In this document: piece after piece, positions 58,775-64,000 of the stretch
How positions within the stretch are numbered: position 1 is the stretch's first letter
How the letters are laid out: the number at the start of each line of letters is the position of its first letter
NCBI GenBank assembly: GCA_052108535.1
Contig: JBQDZM010000009.1
Coordinates: 1 to 64,000 of the forward strand
Reading direction: 5' to 3'
From: Galactobacter sp052108535
Lineage (GTDB): Bacteria > Actinomycetota > Actinomycetes > Actinomycetales > Micrococcaceae
Length of the DNA: 64,000 bases
Translations under genes and position numbers: made by a program
The notes under the pieces: model-generated
The model's database searches: none
Seen by the model: the letters and a program-made list of their open reading frames with translations, nothing else
What the model was told of the DNA's origin: nothing

Positions 58775-59866
58775 TCAACCCAGCTCGATGGCCACCGGCA
58801 CCTCTCCCAGCCAGACGGTGTCCCCGGGAACCACCCAGAACGGTTGACCGGCTTGGGCGTCGTAGAGCCGTCCTTCGTGTTCCACGCGCGTGCCGTTGCC
58901 GGATCCCGCGTCCTCGACGCTCACGCCCTCTGCCCGCAGCCGCATCCGCAGGTGGACGCGGGAGGAGGATTTGAGCGGGTCGATCACGGGCACGGAGATC
59001 AGGTTCTCCTCCGCTGCGATCAGTTGCGGCTTGCGGCCCAGGACGGCGTCAGAGGCGACCCGCACGCTGGAACCGTCCCCGAAGAGCAGGCGCACGGTGT
59101 AGCCCAGGTCAGGCTGGCCCGCGCTCCGCGCCGACGGTGCGGGGCTCGCGGCCGAGGGCACGGGGCTCTGCGCCGGTGCGGACGGGGTTTCCCCGTAGGG
59201 GTCGGTGCCGTGAGGGTAGCGGGCATACAGCTCCTGTCCCTGGGCGGCATCGTTGCGAGCGGCATCGTTGTGGGCTGCATCGTCCTGAGCGCTCTGGCCG
59301 CGGGGCGCGGAAGGTTCCGGCACGTGCGCGTGCAGCGCGGAGGCCGCCGACGGCGCCGCGGTCGCGGCACTCGGCGCCGAGGTGGCGCTGATATCAGGCA
59401 GCGGTGAAAGTGGCTGCGCCACGGCGGGTGCGTCGGCCAACTGCTCGGATCCCTGCACAGCGGCAAGCGGGACCGGTGCGGTGGGCGGCAGCTGATCGGT
59501 TTCGGCAGGGCGGACCGCGGTGTAACCGGGCGGCGGGACGGGGGATCCATAACCAACCGCGGCGGAGCTCGCGCTGGGCGCGGACCCGCTGGGACCATAG
59601 GGAGAACGGGAGGTCTCCAGGTCTGTGGGCGCCGGGGCCTCGGGTGCTGGTTCCGGCTCAGGCGCCTGAACCATGGGCACATCCTCGGCCGGATACAGTT
59701 CCCCGTCCGGGCCGGGAACCCACGGCGCAGCGGCCATGGTGGCACCGATCGCGGGTACGGGCTGTTCCGGTGGACTCTGGATCGCGGCCACCGGCGTGTG
59801 GCACTGCGAGCAGCTCTCGGCATTCGGTGGGAGGTCGGCCTCACACCGTTGGCACCGTTCAGGCAT
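58775..59866 (-). CDS. Zinc-ribbon and FHA-domain protein
   Basis: This 363-residue protein begins with a zinc ribbon (CQRCEADLPPNAESCSQC, two CxxC pairs), has a ~200-residue low-complexity Pro/Ala/Ser linker, and ends in an FHA domain (VLGRKPQLI...SSSRVHLRMRL...DAGSGNGTRV). The Gly-Arg, Ser...His and Asn-Gly residues needed to bind phosphothreonine are all present. It is the first gene of the cluster and the likely reader of the kinase's signal. ATG 59866 has GGGAG six bases ahead; GTG 59872 is less well placed. Confidence 0.83.
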   Translation of the reverse strand: MPERCQRCEADLPPNAESCSQCHTPVAAIQSPPEQPVPAIGATMAAAPWVPGPDGELYPAEDVPMVQAPEPEPAPEAPAPTDLETSRSPYGPSGSAPSASSAAVGYGSPVPPPGYTAVRPAETDQLPPTAPVPLAAVQGSEQLADAPAVAQPLSPLPDISATSAPSAATAAPSAASALHAHVPEPSAPRGQSAQDDAAHNDAARNDAAQGQELYARYPHGTDPYGETPSAPAQSPVPSAASPAPSARSAGQPDLGYTVRLLFGDGSSVRVASDAVLGRKPQLIAAEENLISVPVIDPLKSSSRVHLRMRLRAEGVSVEDAGSGNGTRVEHEGRLYDAQAGQPFWVVPGDTVWLGEVPVAIELG

Positions 59867-59995
59867 CGTCACTCCCGTCGTGGGTCCCTGGACGTGGATT
59901 CATCCCATTCATCCTAGACGCGGACGAACATTCGTCGAGACCATTTCGTGACCTGGTTTCCCCGATTCGACGTCAAGGGGCCGTAGTCCGGGCAT

Positions 59996-60017
59996 AAGTA
60001 CACCGACTCGTGTACTT
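59996..60017. promoter_or_regulatory. Palindromic operator before the EamA gene
   Basis: AAGTACAC-CGACTC-GTGTACTT is a perfect 8-bp inverted repeat ending eight bases before the GTG start. Its position would block transcription or ribosome access, so it probably binds a repressor of the transporter. No adjacent regulator gene is present. Confidence 0.6.
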
Positions 60018-60025
60018 TTTCTTCC

Positions 60026-61015
60026 GTGACCACACCAGCACGTGCCGCCTCGACTCCCGCACAGTCCCCTCCTGCAGCTCGGTCACGCCAAGCATCAGCC
60101 ACCCGACGCACAGCACCATCTGGACGTACAGCACCATCTGGACGCGCCTCCGGAATCCTCGCCATCACCACCACGGCGGTGTTGTGGGGCACTACCGGCA
60201 CCGCAGCCACCTTTGCTCCTGACGCCGGCCCGCTGGCCATCGGCTCGGCCGCCCTCGGAGTGGGTGGGCTGCTTCAGGCCGCTGTGGCCATTCGGCCGTT
60301 GTGGCGTCAGCGCTCCCTGCTGGCCAAGCACGGCTGGCTGCTGCTAATCGGTGGGCTGGCGGTGGTCGGTTACCCCCTGGCCTTCTATTCATCGATGCAT
60401 CTGGCCGGAGTCGCGGTGGGTACTGCCGTGTCGTTGTCCTCCGCGCCACTGTTCTCCGGGCTGATGGAGTGGGTCGTGGATCGCCGGATTCCGAGCAGAA
60501 CGTGGGCCATGGCCGCCGGACTCGGGGTTATCGGCACGGCCCTCACCAGTGCGGCCCATGGCGGGAGCCAAGGTTCCGCAACGGTCTGGGGCGTACTGCT
60601 CGGGCTCGGAGCGGGGCTGACCTACGCGGTGTATTCGTGGGTGGTGCAACGGCTACTGTCCCAGGGCGTGGGGAGGGCTGCCGCGATGGGTGCCGTCTTT
60701 GGCCTTGGGGGCCTTGGGCTGCTGCCGGTGCTGCTGGTGACCGGAGGTCCGCTGCTGTCCAGCCCGTCCGCGTTTGCGGTGGCCGCCTACATGTCCTTGG
60801 TGCCGATGTTCGCCGGCTACCTGCTCTTTGGTTACGGACTCACGAGGGTTCCCGCCTCGACCGCCACCACCATCACCTTGTTGGAGCCGGCCGTTGCTGC
60901 GCTGCTGGCGGTGGCGGTCGTCGGGGAACGTCTCAACGCACTCGGCTGGATCGGCCTCGTGGTGCTGGGCTGCAGTCTGCTCGTCCTCGTCTCGCCGCTG
61001 CGGCGACGGCCCTGA
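60026..61015 (+). CDS. EamA/DMT-family transporter
   Basis: This 329-residue membrane protein has ten predicted helices in two EamA repeats: ILAITTTAVLWGTTGTAATFAP and then, at about residue 180, ATVWGVLLGLGAGLTYAVYSWVV, with the family's closing TITLLEPAVAALLAVAVVGERLNALGWIGLVVLG (in part). DMT transporters export metabolites such as amino acids. The ~40-residue head is unusual and contains an 18-base in-frame duplication coding TAPSGR twice. The GTG start is preceded by a perfect palindrome. Confidence 0.85.
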   Translation: MTTPARAASTPAQSPPAARSRQASATRRTAPSGRTAPSGRASGILAITTTAVLWGTTGTAATFAPDAGPLAIGSAALGVGGLLQAAVAIRPLWRQRSLLAKHGWLLLIGGLAVVGYPLAFYSSMHLAGVAVGTAVSLSSAPLFSGLMEWVVDRRIPSRTWAMAAGLGVIGTALTSAAHGGSQGSATVWGVLLGLGAGLTYAVYSWVVQRLLSQGVGRAAAMGAVFGLGGLGLLPVLLVTGGPLLSSPSAFAVAAYMSLVPMFAGYLLFGYGLTRVPASTATTITLLEPAVAALLAVAVVGERLNALGWIGLVVLGCSLLVLVSPLRRRP

Positions 61016-61028
61016 CCAGCTGGTCAGG
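61011..61028. terminator. 18-bp palindrome spanning two convergent stop codons
   Basis: CCTGACCAG followed by its exact complement. It contains the EamA stop (TGA 61013-61015) and the hydrolase stop (TCA 61024-61026), so the short hairpin serves both ends. Confidence 0.6.
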
Positions 61029-62070
61029 CGAACAGTTCCGCCAAGTGCCGATCGACCTGCGGAATGAAGTCAGGGTTGATGGCGAAGAGCCCCAGGTGAC
61101 CGGAGACGTCGTCGATGACGCGCAGTTCGGAGCCGGGTAGCAACTCCTGCTCCTCGGCGCAGTCCCGCACAGGGAAGAACATGTCTTCGCTGATGGGCAT
61201 TACGAACATTTTCGCGGTGACTCTCCCCAGCGCCGCGGCGAGGTCTCCCCCGGTGTGTCGGGAGACGTCGCCTCGTTGCCATTTCCAGGCCTGGGCCAGC
61301 AGGTCGTTGGGATCCATCGCCGTGAAGTATGGCTGCAGGAAACCGGTGAGGAAGTCCTCCGCGGAGGAGAACCCCAACCCGCGCCAGGCCTCGTCCTTCC
61401 ACCACTGCGTGGAGAAGCCCATGACGCCCCACAGCCTGGCCTGCCGTGCGAGTCCTTCTGCGACCTGGTCGTTGGAGGTGTACTCGCCGCCGTTGAAGCC
61501 GGGATCGGTGGTGATGGCCTCGTTGAGCGTGCGGGTGAAGAGGAAGTCGTGTGGGGTGTTCTTGGCCGTGCCTGCAATCGGTGCGGCGCGCAGGACCTTG
61601 TCCGGGAACCGCACGGCCCATTCGTAGGTTTGCTGCGCGCCCATCGAGCCCCCGACTACGGCGAAAAGCGTCCCGATGCCGAAGTGCTCACGCAACAGCC
61701 GCTCCTGCGCCACCACGTCGTCGCCGATGCGGACCTTCGGGAACCGTGACATGGAGATGGCGGAGTCCTCCGCGTTGTGGGGTGAGACGGAGAGACCATT
61801 GCCGATCTGATTCACGGCGACGATGAAGTACTTGCTCGGGTCCAACGCATGCCCTTCACCCACATAAGCGTCCGCCCAGATCTGGTGCGTCCCCGAATAC
61901 CAGGTCGGGATCAGGATCGCGTTGGACTTCTCCGCGTTCAGCACGCCCCAGGTGCGTACAGCCAGCCAGCAGTCGTCGATGCGTTCGCCTTCCTCCAGGT
62001 CCAGCGTGCCGATGGAGATGCGGGTGTAGCCCTGGTGGACGTCCGGCGTGTAATAGGGATTCTGAATCAT
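61024..62070 (-). CDS. MetX-like alpha/beta hydrolase
   Basis: This 348-residue protein is of the homoserine O-acetyltransferase-like hydrolase branch: NAILIPTWYSGTHQ, nucleophile Ser142 in VVGGSMGAQQTYEWA, acid in MPISEDMFFP and base His325 in VSGHLGLFAI. True MetX proteins have a GGSMGGMQ-type elbow and a bound helical lid; the match here is to the uncharacterised sister group, so acetyltransferase activity should not be assumed. ATG 62070 follows AAGGAG. The PucR regulator lies directly upstream on the same strand. Confidence 0.8.
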   Translation of the reverse strand: MIQNPYYTPDVHQGYTRISIGTLDLEEGERIDDCWLAVRTWGVLNAEKSNAILIPTWYSGTHQIWADAYVGEGHALDPSKYFIVAVNQIGNGLSVSPHNAEDSAISMSRFPKVRIGDDVVAQERLLREHFGIGTLFAVVGGSMGAQQTYEWAVRFPDKVLRAAPIAGTAKNTPHDFLFTRTLNEAITTDPGFNGGEYTSNDQVAEGLARQARLWGVMGFSTQWWKDEAWRGLGFSSAEDFLTGFLQPYFTAMDPNDLLAQAWKWQRGDVSRHTGGDLAAALGRVTAKMFVMPISEDMFFPVRDCAEEQELLPGSELRVIDDVSGHLGLFAINPDFIPQVDRHLAELFA

Positions 62071-62194
62071 GGGGACCACTCCTTCGTGGATCGTGATGCA
62101 TGTCACATCAAGCCTGGCGGATGGCACCCCATATCGATACCGCCATGGCATCCCACTTCACCCGCCATCTGGCGGGTGCCGCAGCGACCCCCGA

Positions 62195-63241
62195 CTACGG
62201 CGGCGAGGGCGCCGGCAGGGTGAGCACGGTGGAATGGCGCAGCCGCCAGCGCAGATAGGCCATCCCCAGGCGGGTGCGTCCCAACCCGGACAGCGGGTCG
62301 AATCCCAGCTCTCCCGCAATGGCCTCGGTCCTGGTGTTCATGGTGGAGTGGTGCACCCCTGCAAGCCGTGCCGCTTCTCGGATGCTGGCCGCCTCCACGA
62401 GGGCATCCACGCTTCCGCGTCCCCACGGGTGGCTCATGATGCGATCCATCGCCTCAGCGTCACGGTCGTGACCACCCTGCCCGGGCAATACGGCCAGCGT
62501 TTCCACGAGACCGCCCAGCGCCTCGGCGTCCACCGGCCGGTCAGCGTCCCGTGAGGCATCGTGAAGGCGCAGCGCGATGACCGCCGTTTCGGCGGAGTGC
62601 GGCAAGGCGTCAAGGTCCACACTGATCCCCGCTCCCAGCGGGGAGCCCACGGCCTGGGCGCCGTCGCGGATGATGCTCAAGTGCACCGGGCCATGCGGCG
62701 TGGCCATCACATCCTCGGGTCCGCGAGGGTGTTTGGTCCACGTCGCGAAGAGTGGTGCGGCCAGGACGCGGTAGTGAGCGGTGGGACTCAGGCCGAGGCG
62801 CGGCGCCGCCTCGACCCGCTCGGCGGCATCGGCTGACGCGTCAACGGCGATCCCGAGATCCCGTTTGCCCGGACCGTTCCCCTCGGCGGAATGGTGCGGG
62901 TCCAGGCGCAGGCGGACGGCGAGCGCCAGGCGTTCCAGGACGATGGCGTCATTGGCGTGGGCTTGGTCGGCCGGACGTTCGATCCAGACGTGTGGTTCAC
63001 CGGGTCCGCGTTGGACAGACGGCGGTATCGGCTCGTTGGCGTCGTCGCCGCGTGGGGTGACGCGGAGGGTGGCGCCGTCGATCTCGGCGCCGGCGGTTGC
63101 CCCGCTCAGTGCGGATGCGGCCGCGAGGAGTCCGCGCACGGCGACTGCGCCTGACATGAGTTCGTCGAAGGAGGCGATGACGCGTAGTCCTTGCCCCACT
63201 TCGGGATCCAGCGCCCCCAGCCGACCCAGCAGCTCTTGCAC
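62195..63241 (-). CDS. PucR-type transcriptional regulator
   Basis: This 348-residue protein ends in a PucR helix-turn-helix (ASIREAARLAGVHHSTMNTRTEAIAGELGFDPLSGLGRTRLGMAYLRWRL, in part), with a GAF/GGDEF-like middle. The N-terminal part (VQELLGRLGALDPEVGQGLRVIASFDELM) suits a PucR ligand domain. GTG 63241 was chosen because GGGAGG lies eight bases before it; upstream in-frame codons are Arg-rich. It lies 124 bases upstream of the MetX-like hydrolase gene on the same strand and probably regulates it. Confidence 0.78.
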   Translation of the reverse strand: MQELLGRLGALDPEVGQGLRVIASFDELMSGAVAVRGLLAAASALSGATAGAEIDGATLRVTPRGDDANEPIPPSVQRGPGEPHVWIERPADQAHANDAIVLERLALAVRLRLDPHHSAEGNGPGKRDLGIAVDASADAAERVEAAPRLGLSPTAHYRVLAAPLFATWTKHPRGPEDVMATPHGPVHLSIIRDGAQAVGSPLGAGISVDLDALPHSAETAVIALRLHDASRDADRPVDAEALGGLVETLAVLPGQGGHDRDAEAMDRIMSHPWGRGSVDALVEAASIREAARLAGVHHSTMNTRTEAIAGELGFDPLSGLGRTRLGMAYLRWRLRHSTVLTLPAPSPP

Positions 63242-63480
63242 CGTTCGGACCTCCCACCGGCTCCGTCGCCGTCCGGTACGCCTCGGTTTGCCGCGTCTTT
63301 CGACGGCGTCCCCTTGAGTGCGTGACGAACTTGTGCGACAACCGAGGGCGACCCCGCCATTGCGGTCGCTTACGGCCATCTGGATCGATCATTCCGGGTG
63401 ATCCGCGTCACGTCAAGCGGGGGGTCGTCGCTCGTTTCAGTCCAGCAGGATTTTTCTCACCCAGGCGGTTCGGGCGGCGA

Positions 63481-64000
63481 TCATTCTTTGGGAGATCTCC
63501 GCGTGGCGGCAAAGATGTCGCAGGCGTGGAAGGCTCCCGGCCAGACGTGGAGTTCGGCGTCCACGCCGTCGGCCCAGGCGCGGGTTGCAAAGGCCACGGT
63601 CTCGTCCCTGAAGATCTCCGCCGTGCCGACGTCAAGGAACATGGGTGGCATCCCGGTGAGATCCTGAGCGCGTCCGGGCGCGGCCAGCGCGGAAACGTCC
63701 GCTCCCCCCGCGGCATCTCCCAGCAGGGCGGACCACCCGGTCTCGTTGCTGACGCGGTCCCAGACGCCTACGCCGTCGAATTCGGTGATACTGGGCCAGA
63801 GGCCGCGGTCGTCCAGCATCGGGTAGTCCAGCAGGAGCCCTGCGGGCAGGAAGTGCCCGCCGTCGCGGGCGGCGAGCGCCACGCCGGCGGCGAGGCCGGC
63901 TCCGGCGCTGGCGCCGGCCAGCAGGATCCGGTCGCGTCGGACGCCGAGTTCTACGCTATGCCCAACGACGTGGTCCAGTGCCGCCGCGCAGTCGCCGAGC
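63481..64000 (-). CDS. Alpha/beta hydrolase (HSL/esterase family), 5' part outside the window
   Basis: The gene's start lies beyond base 64000; about 172 C-terminal residues are visible. The nucleophile elbow is LLAGASAGAGLAAGVALAAR, the GxSxG of hormone-sensitive-lipase-type esterases. LPAGLLLDYPMLDD, PPMFLDVGTAEIFRDE (acid) and WPGAFHACDIF (histidine) complete the triad. The HGG oxyanion motif would be upstream. It is likely to act on short acyl or carbamate esters. Its stop lies about 240 bases upstream of the PucR start, same strand. Confidence 0.85.
   Translation of the reverse strand, partial: LGDCAAALDHVVGHSVELGVRRDRILLAGASAGAGLAAGVALAARDGGHFLPAGLLLDYPMLDDRGLWPSITEFDGVGVWDRVSNETGWSALLGDAAGGADVSALAAPGRAQDLTGMPPMFLDVGTAEIFRDETVAFATRAWADGVDAELHVWPGAFHACDIFAATRRSPKE

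Noticed and set aside
61024..62070. Homoserine O-acetyltransferase MetX
   Set aside because: It has the fold and triad, but the elbow is GGSMGAQQ and there are no methionine genes around; kept as MetX-like hydrolase.

Overview
The window reads as ordinary chromosome from a high-GC actinobacterium, most likely of the order Micrococcales; the genus cannot be fixed from sequence alone. The indications are many GTG/TTG starts, a WhiB1-type Fe-S regulator, mycothione reductase (mycothiol redox chemistry), GarA/FtsR/DUF151/MerR in the order known from mycobacteria, a class II DAHP synthase beside a PASTA kinase, DUF3000 next to RNase D, and a MoxR-DUF58-transglutaminase cluster. No insertion sequence, prophage or CRISPR array is visible.

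Layout. 1-2360: 3' end of a tRNA-Val, a ParD/ParE-type toxin-antitoxin pair, a frameshifted small membrane ORF, a lipoprotein and a small orphan antitoxin-like protein. 2431-9214: zapE, then a sulfur-handling run (rhodanese, SufE, Cys-tRNA(Pro) deacylase), an alpha/beta hydrolase, msrB, threonine aldolase and DUF3000. 9267-14035: RNase D, then the beta-oxidation pair fadA-fadB. 14156-20029 (minus): a Tad pilus / type II-like export operon (tadA-B-C, a pilin-like protein, three TadE/TadG-like pseudopilins) ending in prfB. 20388-24026: a divergent FHA-FtsK/EssC-type ATPase. 24870-31194: whiB1, a PASTA-domain Ser/Thr kinase, then nucleoside phosphorylase and aroG on the other strand, a carboxylesterase and a membrane protein. 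31348-38389: fadD, mycothione reductase and pyruvate carboxylase, with an unusual 98-bp inverted repeat and a 25-bp repeat array between the last two. 38689-42234: ParA, two MerR regulators, DUF151 and GarA. 42681-43895: an MFS exporter.

44041-59866 (minus) is the most distinctive region. It is a probable single transcription unit: a zinc-ribbon/FHA protein, a second FHA protein, a membrane Ser/Thr kinase with an extracellular FN3-like domain, a 1964-residue single-pass surface protein built of a propeller-like head plus tandem Ig/cadherin-like and FN3 repeats, a MoxR AAA+ ATPase, DUF58, and a TgpA-like transglutaminase. A two-domain SseB-like protein follows. Several catalytic or ligand residues are replaced: the transglutaminase Cys and His, the FHA Arg, and the DUF58 metal-site motif. 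This suggests a phosphorylation-controlled envelope assembly machine in which some enzymes now act as scaffolds. The right end holds an EamA transporter, a MetX-like hydrolase, a PucR-type regulator and a truncated HSL-type esterase.

Regulatory links visible in the DNA: a near-identical palindrome (GTTACTC-NN-GAGTAA) precedes both fadA and fadD, which are 20 kb apart, implying one fatty-acid regulator controlling both. Signalling parts (two Ser/Thr kinases, GarA, and FHA domains in four proteins) are unusually dense.
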